A stretch of DNA of 64,000 nt from Corynebacterium tuberculostearicum SK141 (GCF_000175635.1 NZ_ACVP01000023.1:368285-432284), one strand, 5' to 3'. Shown: positions 38,884-48,338, counted from the stretch's first letter. The notes: generated by a model not told the origin, from the letters alone. Translations and numbers: made by a program.

Positions 38884-40065
38884 GTGAAGAAATCTTTGTG
38901 GTTTACTGCTTTGCCCTTGTGCCTCTCTGCCCTCGTGGCCCTTTGGTGGCTCATTGATATTCCGGAGCTTTTCTCCGGCCATTTTTCCACGTATTACCAC
39001 ATTGACCTGGACGTTTACCGCGAAGGCGGGGCCGGCTTTGGCAGCGACCTCTATTCCAAGGACTACCTCGTTGGCAGCAATCGCGATGTCTCTCTTCCCT
39101 TCACCTATCCGCCCTTTGCGGCGCTGCTCTTTGCCCCACTGAGCTGGATTCCCCTCACTGCTGCAAGCATCCTGGTTTCTATCGCCTCCTTTCTTGCGCT
39201 GTGGGGCTGCATAGCCTTGGTTCTGCGCGCCGTTGATTGCCCTGGCTGGGCAGGCTGGGCGCTGCTAGCGGCAATGCTTACGGAGCCGGTAACGGAGACC
39301 TTTAGCTTCGGGCAGGTCAACATCCTGCTCACCGCACTCGTCGTGGTCGATATCCTCTGGCTGCGCCCCGGACGCGGCAGGGGCGTGCTTACCGGCATCG
39401 CTATGGCGATCAAGCTCACCCCTGCGGTATTTCTCGCCGTATTTTTCGTCCGCCGCGAATGGCGCGCATTTTTCAGCGCCCTGGGTTCCTTTCTGGCAGC
39501 TGGGCTCATCGCCTTCGCCTGCAATCCGCATAGCTCCATCCAGTACTGGAGCGAAACGCTGCGCGATTCCAACCGCATAGGTGGACTTGCCTATAGCTCC
39601 AACCAATCCCTGCGCGGTTTCTTTAGCCGCCTAGTCCCCGAACACGCTGAAAAGCTGTGGCTTGTAGCCGTAGTCCTCGTCGTTGCCATCGTGTGGTTTG
39701 CTATGGAGCGCCTCTCCCACGAGAACCAGGCGGTACTCATGCTGCTGGCCGCTTCAGTATCGCTCCTGTGCTCGCCGGTGTCATGGTCACACCACTTCAC
39801 CTGGTTGGTATTGGCGGGCGTACTGCTAGTGGCGCGGCGCCACTGGGTGCTCGGTGCGCTGACGTGGCTGGCGCTTTTGGCCCGCGGTCATTGGCTTGTC
39901 CCCCATGCCAATGAGCAAGAGCTGGACTGGGCATGGTGGCAGCACATCGTGGGCAATGACTACGCCATCGTTACCGCTCTGCTGGTTCTTTGCTCGCTAC
40001 CATTGGCTCTACGACGGGCCGGCGCTTATCAATCCGCGGCGGAACCAGCGTCCAGCCAAGGATAG
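38884..40065 (+). CDS. mptC: Alpha-1,2-mannosyltransferase MptC-like (GT87)
   Basis: This 393-residue polytopic GT-C enzyme of the DUF2029/GT87 family has a first outer loop containing HIDLDVYREGGAGFGSDLYS and a later FTYPPFAALLFAPLSWIP, typical of polyprenyl-phosphomannose-dependent mannosyltransferases. By synteny with Rv2181 it adds alpha-1,2-mannose branches to lipoglycan mannan. The 3' end overlaps the convergent acyltransferase gene by 95 bp, an unusually long tail-to-tail overlap. Naming follows synteny; MptD is a close paralogue. Confidence 0.8.
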   Translation: MKKSLWFTALPLCLSALVALWWLIDIPELFSGHFSTYYHIDLDVYREGGAGFGSDLYSKDYLVGSNRDVSLPFTYPPFAALLFAPLSWIPLTAASILVSIASFLALWGCIALVLRAVDCPGWAGWALLAAMLTEPVTETFSFGQVNILLTALVVVDILWLRPGRGRGVLTGIAMAIKLTPAVFLAVFFVRREWRAFFSALGSFLAAGLIAFACNPHSSIQYWSETLRDSNRIGGLAYSSNQSLRGFFSRLVPEHAEKLWLVAVVLVVAIVWFAMERLSHENQAVLMLLAASVSLLCSPVSWSHHFTWLVLAGVLLVARRHWVLGALTWLALLARGHWLVPHANEQELDWAWWQHIVGNDYAIVTALLVLCSLPLALRRAGAYQSAAEPASSQG

Positions 40066-41122
40066 GGACCTTCCCGAGGACCCAGAGCGCTACCGATGCC
40101 GCTGCGGAGTAGAAGAAGCACATTCCGATCCAGAACCAGGTGTTTTCCATCGGCCACTGGCCAGCAAGGCTCACCACATAATCGCGGTGGGCCATGAAGA
40201 AGCCGTACCCCAGCGTCATGCCGATTGGGTGGGCCAAGTAAATGGGCAGGGTATGCCGGCCCACGAACTTTACAAAAGTGGACAGAGCCGGAATATGGCT
40301 AATAAGGACAGCACCAACAATGCCCGCTGGGGTTTCAAGCGTCTGCTCCGCAAAGCGGATCAACAGGTCTAGATCGCCTCGGCCAAGAATGTCCCCACCT
40401 GGCAGAGGCCACTGCACCGCTACCTCGCCTTCGACGGAATTCCAGGTGTGCCGGATGGTTAGTCCCGCGATGTAGCTGATGATTGCCGCGCCATATGCCC
40501 ACATAGAGCCCTTGCGGAAGGTGCCTTTAAAGGGTGCTTCGGCGGCGTCGGCAAACCGCGTAATAGGCCCGCGGAGATAGGCTGCACCGACGAAGATGGG
40601 CAAGAACATGATTGCCTTGCCAATAAAGTAATAATGATCCTGCCACGCTATAAACAGCAGCGGCGCAAAGCTCAGGCCAATGCCTGCCCACGCGGGCAAC
40701 TTGCGTACGGCCCACAAAAATATATTGAAAAAGATAAGCGCGTGAATGAACCACGCCATGGTATGGCCTAGCAGCAGGTTATAGAGCAGATCCGTAAGCT
40801 GCAGATAAGGATCACCAAATACCCAGTGGTACTCGATGCGCTTAGTCCACAGCTCAACGGTCATCCACACCGTATAGGGCACGAGAAAAAACCAAAGGCG
40901 GCGGGTAAAAAGCTCGCTGAAAGAATAGCGAAAGATCTTGGTAGAGAAATAGCCGGATACGAGGAAAAACAAGGGTAGGCGGAGCGGGTCCAGCCACATG
41001 TTTAGGTCAGCCAACCACGTTAGCTCACCTTCCGGAACCACCAGCGTGACGTGCAAGAGCACCACGCCGATAATGGATACGCCTTTAGCGGTATCTGGCC
41101 AAGCTAAGCGGGCCTTGGGAAT
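39971..41122 (-). CDS. Acyltransferase family 3 membrane protein, probable ATT start
   Basis: This polytopic protein has the acyltransferase-3 layout: the N-terminal WPDTAKGVSIIGVVLLHVTL with its catalytic-type His, then PLFFLVSGYF and about 10 helices. The frame upstream of the GTG at 41065 carries that conserved N-terminus but no ATG, GTG or TTG before an in-frame stop at about 41173. The ATT at 41120-41122 lies 8 bases after GGGGAGG, so initiation there (383 residues) is the best fit; starting at 41065 would delete the family N-terminus. It follows plsC directly. The likely role is O-acylation of an envelope glycan or lipid. Confidence 0.72.
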   Translation of the reverse strand: MPKARLAWPDTAKGVSIIGVVLLHVTLVVPEGELTWLADLNMWLDPLRLPLFFLVSGYFSTKIFRYSFSELFTRRLWFFLVPYTVWMTVELWTKRIEYHWVFGDPYLQLTDLLYNLLLGHTMAWFIHALIFFNIFLWAVRKLPAWAGIGLSFAPLLFIAWQDHYYFIGKAIMFLPIFVGAAYLRGPITRFADAAEAPFKGTFRKGSMWAYGAAIISYIAGLTIRHTWNSVEGEVAVQWPLPGGDILGRGDLDLLIRFAEQTLETPAGIVGAVLISHIPALSTFVKFVGRHTLPIYLAHPIGMTLGYGFFMAHRDYVVSLAGQWPMENTWFWIGMCFFYSAAASVALWVLGKVPILGWTLVPPRIDKRRPVVEPMVASKEPAER

Positions 41123-41127
41123 AGTGA

Positions 41128-41868
41128 TTACCTCCCCTTGTATTCGGCGCCGGCGGGGTAACCATGGCCGGCTTTAAGCGAAGCCTTCACATCGGAGGCG
41201 TACACATCAACATAAGGCTTATCGCTCAGCTCGGCCAAATCGCGCATCACAAAATCCGTGAAGGCGCGGATAGTCTCATGCTCGGCCGGATTCATCCCGC
41301 GCTCCTTGGCCCACTCATGCGGCCAAATGGGGTCTCCTACCCGCACGCCAACCTTAAATGGACGGGGAATCCACGAGCCAATGGGATTGGCCTTGCGCGA
41401 ATTGATCATCGCAATGGGAAATACTGGCTGATTAGTCTCCATGGCGATGCGCGCCATGCCGGTACGGCCCTTGTACACACGGCCATCTGGGGAACGAGTT
41501 CCTTCCGGATAGATACCGAAGAGATCGCCACGGGACAAAATGCCTTCTGCGGTTTCCACGATGGCGTCGCCAGCGTCCTCGCTATCGCGCTCGATGGGGA
41601 CCTGGCCTACCGAGGTAAAGAACCACTTTTGCAGGTTGCCGACAAGACCCGGAGTGGTGAAGTATTCCGACTTAGCCGGAAACGTGATCTGGCGCGGGCA
41701 CACCAAAGGAAAGAAGAAGGAATCCATGACGGCCTGGTGATTCGACACCAAAATCGCAGGACCCTCAGCGGGGATTTTCTCGATGCCCTCGGTCCACGGG
41801 CGATTCCATACTCGCAGGGCGGGTCCGAAGAAGATGTGCTTAAAAGCCCAGTACCACTTGTTTTTCAT
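41128..41868 (-). CDS. plsC: 1-Acyl-sn-glycerol-3-phosphate acyltransferase
   Basis: This 246-residue acyltransferase has the catalytic block NHQAVMDSFFFP (H-x4-D) and the glycerophosphate-binding block YPEGTRSPDGRVYKGRTG. It belongs to the PlsC/AGPAT family and corresponds by position to Rv2182c. It acylates lysophosphatidic acid or a related acceptor at the inner membrane. It lies between glk and the acyltransferase-3 gene on the same strand, so lipid and envelope acylation genes are transcribed together. Confidence 0.87.
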   Translation of the reverse strand: MKNKWYWAFKHIFFGPALRVWNRPWTEGIEKIPAEGPAILVSNHQAVMDSFFFPLVCPRQITFPAKSEYFTTPGLVGNLQKWFFTSVGQVPIERDSEDAGDAIVETAEGILSRGDLFGIYPEGTRSPDGRVYKGRTGMARIAMETNQPVFPIAMINSRKANPIGSWIPRPFKVGVRVGDPIWPHEWAKERGMNPAEHETIRAFTDFVMRDLAELSDKPYVDVYASDVKASLKAGHGYPAGAEYKGR

Positions 41869-41891
41869 CGCCAGGTCGTCCTTTGTTAGTT

Positions 41892-42824
41892 TTAACGGCC
41901 GCTGCGGGCCAAATCGGCTACGCCAATCATACCCGCTGCCGACCCTAATTCTGCGGTGGCAACACGTGCGAGGGGGCGATGCCCTGCCCCGACAATATCC
42001 TGCCCCATGGCTTGGGCAGCGCCCTCGAGATAGAGGTCCGCATCTTGGGATACGCCGCCGCCGAGCACGATGAGCTCCGGATCCAAAACATCAGCAACAA
42101 TGGATAGGCCCTGGCCCAGCCACCGGCTGAAGTCTTCCATTACCGCTACGGCAAGCGGATCTCCACGGCGCGCCGCTTGGGTAATTTCCTTACCGGTGGG
42201 CTCAGCCGGCAGCGAGGTTTCATAGCTCCCACGCAAATCGGCGCAGGTATCCGGCAACGCGGTGCCGGAGGCATAGCGTTCCAAGCAGCCGCGCTTACCG
42301 CAGGAGCACTGCCGACCATTAGGGACTACCACGATATGCCCAAATTCTGGGGCGGTGCCAAACGCGCCGCGGTAGATGGTGTCATGCGTCATCAGAGTGG
42401 CACCGATACCTGTTCCTACCGCAAAGAAAACCCAATCCTCCGCTCCACGGCCGGCGCCAAAGCACCACTCACCCCACGCGGCGGAATTTGCATCATGCTC
42501 CAACCGCACGTGCATACCGAGCTTCTGCGAGAGTGATTCCCGCACATTGGCGTGCCGCCAGGGAAGGTGCGGGGCGAAGCGCACTACCTCGCACGTAGGA
42601 TCCAAAAATCCCGCCAAGGCGAGGCCAACGGCGTCCACCTCATAGTCAGCGCGCAGCTCATTGACAATGCCCACAATATCCGCTTCCAGCTGCTCGGCGT
42701 CCATGGAAGTAGGAACCGTGCGGCTCGCGAGAATCTCACCCTCCCGAGTGATCACTCCGCCGCGCACGTTGGTGCCACCGACGTCGAAGCCGATAGTCAG
42801 ATCGGCGGAGTTGTTCTTAAGCAT
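41892..42824 (-). CDS. glk: Glucokinase, ROK family
   Basis: This 310-residue ROK protein has the ATP phosphate loop IGFDVGGTNVRGGV, the catalytic HDANSAAWGE block and the zinc-binding signature CSCGKRGCLERYASG. No DNA-binding domain is present, so it is a sugar kinase rather than a ROK repressor. The position matches C. glutamicum glk, which phosphorylates glucose for glycolysis. The gaps to pimB (38 bp) and plsC (23 bp) allow one transcript. Confidence 0.88.
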   Translation of the reverse strand: MLKNNSADLTIGFDVGGTNVRGGVITREGEILASRTVPTSMDAEQLEADIVGIVNELRADYEVDAVGLALAGFLDPTCEVVRFAPHLPWRHANVRESLSQKLGMHVRLEHDANSAAWGEWCFGAGRGAEDWVFFAVGTGIGATLMTHDTIYRGAFGTAPEFGHIVVVPNGRQCSCGKRGCLERYASGTALPDTCADLRGSYETSLPAEPTGKEITQAARRGDPLAVAVMEDFSRWLGQGLSIVADVLDPELIVLGGGVSQDADLYLEGAAQAMGQDIVGAGHRPLARVATAELGSAAGMIGVADLARSGR

Positions 42825-42862
42825 GCATAACAGAATATACCGACAACCGGGTTAGGGTCACA

Positions 42863-43966
42863 TCAAGACATCAGCTGCCGCAATCGCTGCCCCATTATCC
42901 GCCACGTCCAATTCTCTTCCACATGGCGACGCCCCGCCTGCCCCATGCGCAGCCTACGCTGCGGGTCGGCCAGGAGAGCTTTCAACGCTTCAGCTAGTTC
43001 CGGCACAGAGGCGCCCTTGACGACGACCCCCGTCTCCCCCGTCATCGTCTCCGGTGCTCCTCCGGAGTCTCCGGCGATAACTGGCAGGCCGCACGCTTGG
43101 GCCTCCAAATACACGATTCCCAAGCCCTCGACGTCTAACCCACCGCCACGGGTGCGTGCCGGCATGGCAAAAACATCCGCTGCGTGCAAAGCAGTCTCAA
43201 TGCTTTCTGCTTCTTGGATCACTGCGTCTGGGCAATAGATTTCCGCCAACCGTTCTAAAGCCGCGCGGTAGCGTCCGCGCCCAATAAGTAGGAGCCGTGC
43301 ATCCGGGAATTCTTCACGCACTAGAGGCATAGCGCGGAGCAGCTGGTCTTGCCCCTTACGGGGGACAAACCGCGAAATGCAGACGATGGTCGGCCCGCTG
43401 ACCCCGAACTCTGCCTTCGCCGCTGCGCGTTGCTCCGGCGTGGCTGGAGAAAGACCTTCCACGCTCACTCCGGAAGGCAGGTGCTCCCAGCGCGGATTCG
43501 GTCCAAATGGTCGACGCAACCGACGTAGGGTGTAGTCGGAAATATAGGTAATCACGTCAGCATGGTCACCAATACGGCGCAGGCAGTGCCGTGCCACGGG
43601 CACCATTGACCACCCCACTTCGTGCCCGTGCGTGGTAGCAACCACACGGGTGGCACCCGCCTCTTTTGCAGCCTTGCCCATCAAGGCAAGGGGCGCGGCG
43701 GCGCCAAACCAGACGATGTCGATATTTTCTGCGCGGATGATCTCCTGCATCCGACGCACCGTGGCGGGCGTCGGCAACATCACGCGGCGAGGCCAGCGGA
43801 TGACCTTGTAGTCCACCCCGGCATCGAATTCCGCCGGCGATTCCTGGGTTGAGGCAAAGACCACGACATCGCGCGGATCTAAGGTTGCTACGAAATCGCG
43901 CAGGTAAGACTGAATGCCGCCAATCTTGGGCGGAAAGTCATTGGTTACCAGCAGAACGCGGGCCAC
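42863..43966 (-). CDS. pimB: GDP-mannose-dependent PIM alpha-1,6-mannosyltransferase PimB'
   Basis: This 367-residue GT4 glycosyltransferase has the N-terminal loop VTNDFPPKIGGIQSYLRDF, the central HGHEVGWSM and SRFVPRKGQDQLLRA blocks, and the GT4 E-x7-E site in EGLGIVYLEAQACGLP. It adds the second mannose to phosphatidylinositol mannoside on the cytosolic side, at the base of lipomannan. The GTG start follows the NlpC gene's TAA directly. Placement with mptA and mptC supports the assignment. Confidence 0.87.
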   Translation of the reverse strand: MARVLLVTNDFPPKIGGIQSYLRDFVATLDPRDVVVFASTQESPAEFDAGVDYKVIRWPRRVMLPTPATVRRMQEIIRAENIDIVWFGAAAPLALMGKAAKEAGATRVVATTHGHEVGWSMVPVARHCLRRIGDHADVITYISDYTLRRLRRPFGPNPRWEHLPSGVSVEGLSPATPEQRAAAKAEFGVSGPTIVCISRFVPRKGQDQLLRAMPLVREEFPDARLLLIGRGRYRAALERLAEIYCPDAVIQEAESIETALHAADVFAMPARTRGGGLDVEGLGIVYLEAQACGLPVIAGDSGGAPETMTGETGVVVKGASVPELAEALKALLADPQRRLRMGQAGRRHVEENWTWRIMGQRLRQLMS

Positions 43967-45010
43967 TTAGTACCGCGCCGTTCCGGTAATCGGCATGGAC
44001 TTCAGCGGTACTACCTGAACAGGCACGCCATAGGTAGAGGCATGGACCACCTGACCATTACCGATGTACATGCCCACGTGCGTTACCCCAGGGTAATAGC
44101 CCACGATATCGCCCGGCTGTAGGTCTTCCAACGGTACCGATGTGCCACCTGCAATCTGAGCCTGCGACGTACGCGGAATGGACTTGCCAATCTGCTGATA
44201 CGCCCAGAACATCAGGCCGGAGCAGTCAAACTGATCGGGGCCAGCCGCACCCCAGCCATATGGGGCGCCCAGCTTCGACAACGCTGCGGAAGCAGCGCCA
44301 TCTGCGACCTCGCCCAGATCCATATCCGGCTTATCAGATCCGCCGAACTGGCCTTCCCAAGCCTCGCGTTGCTGTTCATCGAGGGCGTCCACCTGCTTCT
44401 CGATGTCCTTTTGCTGCTTTTCCAGCTCCTCTTTCTCCTTGAGGAGCTCTTCACGCTGCTCTTCCAGCGCCTTCTTTTCCTCGCGCACCTTGGCAGCGGC
44501 GTCAGCAGCCTTATGCTTTTCCTCTTCCGCCATGGACGCAGCATTTGCCTTCGCATCAAGCGTGCGCTGGGCCTTGCGGGAAAGCGCGCCGAGGTAGCCC
44601 ATGCGCTCTACGGCATCGGAAGGATCTTCCGCTGCCAAGGCCCCAGACACTGCCGAACGGGAATCACCGCGGTAGCGCGACTGTGCGATGCCGTTGACAC
44701 GGTCCTGCTGGGTGGAAACATCGCCCTTCGCATCGTCCGCACGCGTTTGTGCCTCAGCGGCGGCCTGCTCAGATTCAGCAACCTCAGCCTGCTTTTCCTC
44801 GAGCTTGACCTCGAGCTCTTTTACTTCTTCATTCTTGGCAGAAACCTTGCGCGCAACTTCGCCAACGCGCTTTACCAAGGCGTCCACATCTTCGGTGGCG
44901 CTCTCCTGTTGTGGAGCCGCCTCCTGCGCAACAACCTGCGAAATCCCAGAAACCGACGAAACAGCAAGAGCCGCCACAAGTGCAGCTGCAGGAAGTACTC
45001 GTTTAGACAC
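43967..45010 (-). CDS. Secreted NlpC/P60 peptidase with N-terminal coiled coil
   Basis: This 347-residue protein has a signal peptide ending near residue 29 (VAQ), a long Glu/Lys/Ala-rich coiled coil from about 38 to 215, and a C-terminal NlpC/P60 domain. The catalytic Cys is in FDCSGLMFWAY and the His in THVGMYIG. It resembles the RipA/Rv2190c class of peptidoglycan endopeptidases that separate daughter cells; in such proteins the coiled coil restrains activity. It is adjacent to pimB and probably has its own promoter (TATAGT near 45050). Confidence 0.9.
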   Translation of the reverse strand: MSKRVLPAAALVAALAVSSVSGISQVVAQEAAPQQESATEDVDALVKRVGEVARKVSAKNEEVKELEVKLEEKQAEVAESEQAAAEAQTRADDAKGDVSTQQDRVNGIAQSRYRGDSRSAVSGALAAEDPSDAVERMGYLGALSRKAQRTLDAKANAASMAEEEKHKAADAAAKVREEKKALEEQREELLKEKEELEKQQKDIEKQVDALDEQQREAWEGQFGGSDKPDMDLGEVADGAASAALSKLGAPYGWGAAGPDQFDCSGLMFWAYQQIGKSIPRTSQAQIAGGTSVPLEDLQPGDIVGYYPGVTHVGMYIGNGQVVHASTYGVPVQVVPLKSMPITGTARY

Positions 45011-45085
45011 GTAAGGACCCTTAGACTAAGAAAATTTTAGAAATCGTATTAACTATAGCGGGTTTTACCCCCTAATGCACGACAA

Positions 45086-45110
45086 AGCCCTCCCCGCGAA
45101 GGGGAGGGCT
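45086..45110 (-). terminator. Terminator between the two NlpC/P60 genes
   Basis: A perfect 10-bp stem (AGCCCTCCCC / GGGGAGGGCT) with loop GCGAA lies 15 bp after the stop of the second peptidase gene; TTTGTC follows on the minus strand. Confidence 0.75.
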
Positions 45111-45124
45111 AGATCCGCTGCTTC

Positions 45125-45754
45125 TTAGAAGCGAACTGCGGAGTGAATCGGCATGTAGTTCAGGTCGCGCTCCTGAACTGGGACGCCGGAGTTGAGGGCG
45201 TCGATGATGGTGCCGTGGCCGGTGTAGATACCAACGTGGGAAGCGCCACCGTAGTAAGCAATGATGTCACCCGGCTGCAGCTGATCCAGCGGTACCGGGG
45301 TACCGGCGGCAGCCTGTGCCTGAGAGGTACGCGGAATCTGCTTGCCAGCCTGAGCGTATGCCCAGCTGGTCAGACCGGAGCAGTCAAAGGCGTTCGGGCC
45401 AGCGGCGCCGTATACGTACGGGGAGCCGATGACGGAGCGTGCTGCAGCCAGTGCCTTCTGGCCAACGGTCTGCTGTGCCGGAGCGGCCTGCTTGTGGCCA
45501 GCTGCTGCGTAGTTGGTGTTCTGCTGGTTAGAAACCTTACCCAGGGACGGAACGTAGCGGTCGATGTTCGGAACCTGGTCAATGTTCGGGACGTTTTCCA
45601 GACCTGCTACCTCAAAGCGGTAGTCAGTATTAGGTACGACGACCTCTGCTGCCTGTGCGACGCCCGGTGCGACGACGGCGGCGGTTGCAGCCAGTGCTGC
45701 AGTAGATGCGATGCGACGGGTGTTCTTCATGCCCTGACGACGGTGCTGTGCCAT
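45125..45754 (-). CDS. nlpC: Secreted NlpC/P60 peptidase under riboswitch control
   Basis: This 209-residue protein has a signal peptide (basic start, hydrophobic Ala-rich core, cut near AQA), a short linker with a repeated NIDQVPNIDRY-type segment, and an NlpC/P60 domain with Cys in FDCSGLTSWAY and His in SHVGIYTG. The ATG at 45754 was chosen because GGAG lies 8 bases upstream; the frame upstream is riboswitch sequence. It lacks the coiled coil of its neighbour. The syntenic C. glutamicum peptidase is reported to be controlled by c-di-AMP, which links envelope turnover to osmotic signalling. Confidence 0.88.
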   Translation of the reverse strand: MAQHRRQGMKNTRRIASTAALAATAAVVAPGVAQAAEVVVPNTDYRFEVAGLENVPNIDQVPNIDRYVPSLGKVSNQQNTNYAAAGHKQAAPAQQTVGQKALAAARSVIGSPYVYGAAGPNAFDCSGLTSWAYAQAGKQIPRTSQAQAAAGTPVPLDQLQPGDIIAYYGGASHVGIYTGHGTIIDALNSGVPVQERDLNYMPIHSAVRF

Positions 45755-45775
45755 GAGTAAAACTCCAAATCTTCC

Positions 45776-45900
45776 TGCGCGCCTACTCCCCTTGTAAAGG
45801 AAGCTCTGACCCTGGGGGACTAGCGTTCGTTGGGAATCCGTTCCTTTAGGATTTCCTCCGCTCGGCCCCTCAGTAGGAGGGGCCAGATGCGGCGCTGTAA
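45776..45900 (-). promoter_or_regulatory. Probable c-di-AMP (ydaO) riboswitch upstream of nlpC
   Basis: On the minus strand a P1 pairing (GCGCC at 45891-45895 with GGCGC at 45779-45783) closes a domain that begins GCCGCATCTGG, contains a CCCCTC/GAGGGG hairpin and GCGGAGGAAATCC, and ends GGGGAGTAGGCGC. This order resembles the ydaO class (GCCGA..CGGAGGAA..GUAGGC). The position in front of an NlpC/P60 gene agrees with the c-di-AMP riboswitch described for C. glutamicum. The match is by eye, and the middle part is divergent. Confidence 0.68.
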
Positions 45901-46639
45901 TTCTTCTGTTTAGATTGAGCACCTTTTCGGGCGGTAACTCAATGTCTCGAATAGGTTACGAAATCATCACAAGCAATGTCCATTCGCGACACCAAAATAA
46001 CGTTTGTTATCGCTTCGTTACCTTCCGTTGACCTTGTCGAGATTTAACCTCCACACGGACGCTAGTTCCCACCAGAATTAGAGGCTTTAAGGTCACAAGC
46101 TGCACAAACGACAGAGGATGACAGACACCCGACCAAGAATTACCCTTACTAAGAAAACGCTTAACAATTAAGAGAATTCTAAATTGTGACTTTCAGCACT
46201 AAGACATTTTGGCAGCCCCTTCTTCCCCACCAATTGACTCCTCTACCGCACGCCTAGAGCCTAGTTTTCATCGCAACTGCGCCCCGCTTTGCCGCCTTTC
46301 CTTGCGGTGGTTCTAGCTAAACCGCTTTCCGACGCCCCCTAACGCGCTCAATCGACGAGCGAAACGTGCTTCCAGCAAACAAAGACTTCCGGCATCCACA
46401 CCCATCTGAGCCCACGCACTAGGCTCCTAAAGCTACAAAGCATGAGAGAACCACTAACCACCGACAATTCGCGCACCAGAACACGTACTAAACCGACTAC
46501 ACAACAAGCTTCAGCAGCAGCCCTTCAAATGCTTCAAGATTCATAAAGACTCACAGAAGCGCAACAGCTCCCCCTTCAAAATCTCTTGTTGCAGCTAGAA
46601 GAATAAGGACTGGGTTCGGAATTGATCTTTACATACGCA
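45901..46639. other. Gene-free region between nlpC and qcrB
   Basis: About 740 bp with lower GC than its surroundings and frequent stops in all frames. The right part should hold the nlpC promoter, for example TTGCTT with TATTCG near 45950-45980 on the minus strand, which is a weak match. I see no RNA gene or mobile element. A 17-bp string at 46322-46338 recurs upstream of ctaE (51248-51264). Confidence 0.6.
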
Positions 46640-46680
46640 AGACCCGCCCTTGCTCCTTTAATAGGAGCAAGGGCGGGTCT
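46640..46680 (-). terminator. Terminator of the qcr operon
   Basis: A perfect 17-bp stem (AGACCCGCCCTTGCTCC and its complement) with loop TTTAATA lies 36 bp after the qcrB stop. Confidence 0.85.
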
Positions 46681-46715
46681 GTGAGCGTGTTTCGAGAAGT
46701 CCTCAGGAAAAGCGG

Positions 46716-48338
46716 TTAGATGCGGCCGTTTTCCTCGTCCTCACGGCGGTTAGCCTCGTTGAGGCGGCGGAACATCTCCGCTTCCTCGTCGTGGTTATCC
46801 GAGTGGATTTCGTGCACTCGGTGCATGAGGGCCGGATCATCAGGGCTGAAGGTGCCCTGAGTCTCGGAGTCCGCAAAGCCAAGCTGGTTGAGCTGCTTCG
46901 GCACCTGAGCGCCTGCGTACTCGAGCGGAACCGGGTGACCATCGGCGTCAACCGGGCCGAGTGGCTGGTGAACCTCAATGAAGGCACCATTCGGCATCTG
47001 CTTGATAACGCCGGTTTCAATACCGTGCTCCAGCACCTCACGATCAGAGCGCTGCAGACCAACACAAATGCGGTAAGTCATGAAGTACGCAATCGGAGGC
47101 AGCACGATGAGGCCGATACGACCAACCCAGGTCATAGCGTTCAGCGAAATCTGGAAGAAGTGTGCCACGTGGTCGTTACCACCGGAAAGGGTAACCAGCA
47201 GGAAGAACACGATGGCAGCCGCGCCGATAGCGGAGCGGGTAGGAACATCGCGCGGACGCTGCAGCAGGTTGTGGTGTGCATCGTCACCGGTGAACTTCTT
47301 CTCCAAGAACGGGTACGCCATCAGCAGGACGACCATGAGGCCACACAGCAGGGCTACCCAGAACGCGGAAGGAATGGTGTAGTTGCCGATGTAGAGCTCC
47401 CATGCCGGCATGACACGAGCGACACCGTCAGTCCACAGCATGTAGATATCTGGCTGGGAACCAGCAGAAACCTGGGATGGGTTATAAGGTCCAAGCGTCC
47501 AGATTGCGTTGATGGTCAGCAGACCAGACATCAGCGCCAGTACGCCAGCAACCATCATGCCCATGCCGATAGCCTTAGTAGCGAAGACCGGCATAATGCG
47601 CACACCAACCACGTTGTTCTCTGCACGGCCTGGTCCAGGGAACTGGGTATGCTTCTGGAACCAAACCATAATCAGGTGGGCTGCAATCAAGCCAAGGATG
47701 ATGCCCGGAATAACCAGAACGTGCAGGATGTAGAAACGATCCAGCATCAGGTCAGACGGGAAGTCACCGCTAAAGATTGCCCAGTGCAGCCAGGTGCCGA
47801 TAATCGGCAGGCCCAGGATGATGGCGGACATGATTCGCAGACCAACACCGGAAAGCAGGTCGTCCGGCAGGGAGTAACCAAGGAAGCCCTCGATCATGCC
47901 CAGCAGGATAAGTGCGCAACCGATGATCCAGTTTGCCTCACGCGGACGACGGAATGCGCCGGTGAAGAAGATACGCAGCATGTGCGCAACCATGGACATC
48001 ATGAACAGCAAAGCTGCCCAGTGGTGCATCTGGCGCACGAACAGGCCACCACGAACTTCGAAAGAAATATCCAGCGCGGTGGCATATGCGCGGGACATTT
48101 CTACACCGTTAAGCGGTGCATAGGTGCCGTCGTAAATGACCTTGGTGATGGAAGGGTCGAAGAACAGCGCCAGGTAGATACCGGTCAGTACAAGAATGAT
48201 GAAGCTGTATAGCGCCATCTCACCGAGCATGAAGGACCAGTGGGTCGGAAAGACCTTGTTCAGCTGAGTCCTCAGCACGCCGGCGGCGCTATAGCGCTCA
48301 TCCATGTTGTTGCCCATTTGGGCGAGTTTATTGCTCAT
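46716..48338 (-). CDS. qcrB: Cytochrome bc1 complex cytochrome b subunit
   Basis: This 540-residue membrane protein has cytochrome b transmembrane helices carrying heme-ligand histidines ([19 protein letters not shown] and [19 protein letters not shown]). The Q-site motif PEWY is replaced by PDIY, as usual in actinobacteria. A C-terminal extension of about 120 residues is typical of the Corynebacteriales protein. It oxidises menaquinol within the bcc-aa3 supercomplex. The ATG overlaps the qcrA stop by one base. Confidence 0.96.
   Translation of the reverse strand: MSNKLAQMGNNMDERYSAAGVLRTQLNKVFPTHWSFMLGEMALYSFIILVLTGIYLALFFDPSITKVIYDGTYAPLNGVEMSRAYATALDISFEVRGGLFVRQMHHWAALLFMMSMVAHMLRIFFTGAFRRPREANWIIGCALILLGMIEGFLGYSLPDDLLSGVGLRIMSAIILGLPIIGTWLHWAIFSGDFPSDLMLDRFYILHVLVIPGIILGLIAAHLIMVWFQKHTQFPGPGRAENNVVGVRIMPVFATKAIGMGMMVAGVLALMSGLLTINAIWTLGPYNPSQVSAGSQPDIYMLWTDGVARVMPAWELYIGNYTIPSAFWVALLCGLMVVLLMAYPFLEKKFTGDDAHHNLLQRPRDVPTRSAIGAAAIVFFLLVTLSGGNDHVAHFFQISLNAMTWVGRIGLIVLPPIAYFMTYRICVGLQRSDREVLEHGIETGVIKQMPNGAFIEVHQPLGPVDADGHPVPLEYAGAQVPKQLNQLGFADSETQGTFSPDDPALMHRVHEIHSDNHDEEAEMFRRLNEANRREDEENGRI

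Noticed and set aside
46791..48212. A 473-codon open frame opposite qcrB
   Set aside because: It is an antisense shadow rich in His, Gln and Asn with no membrane segments; qcrB is certain.
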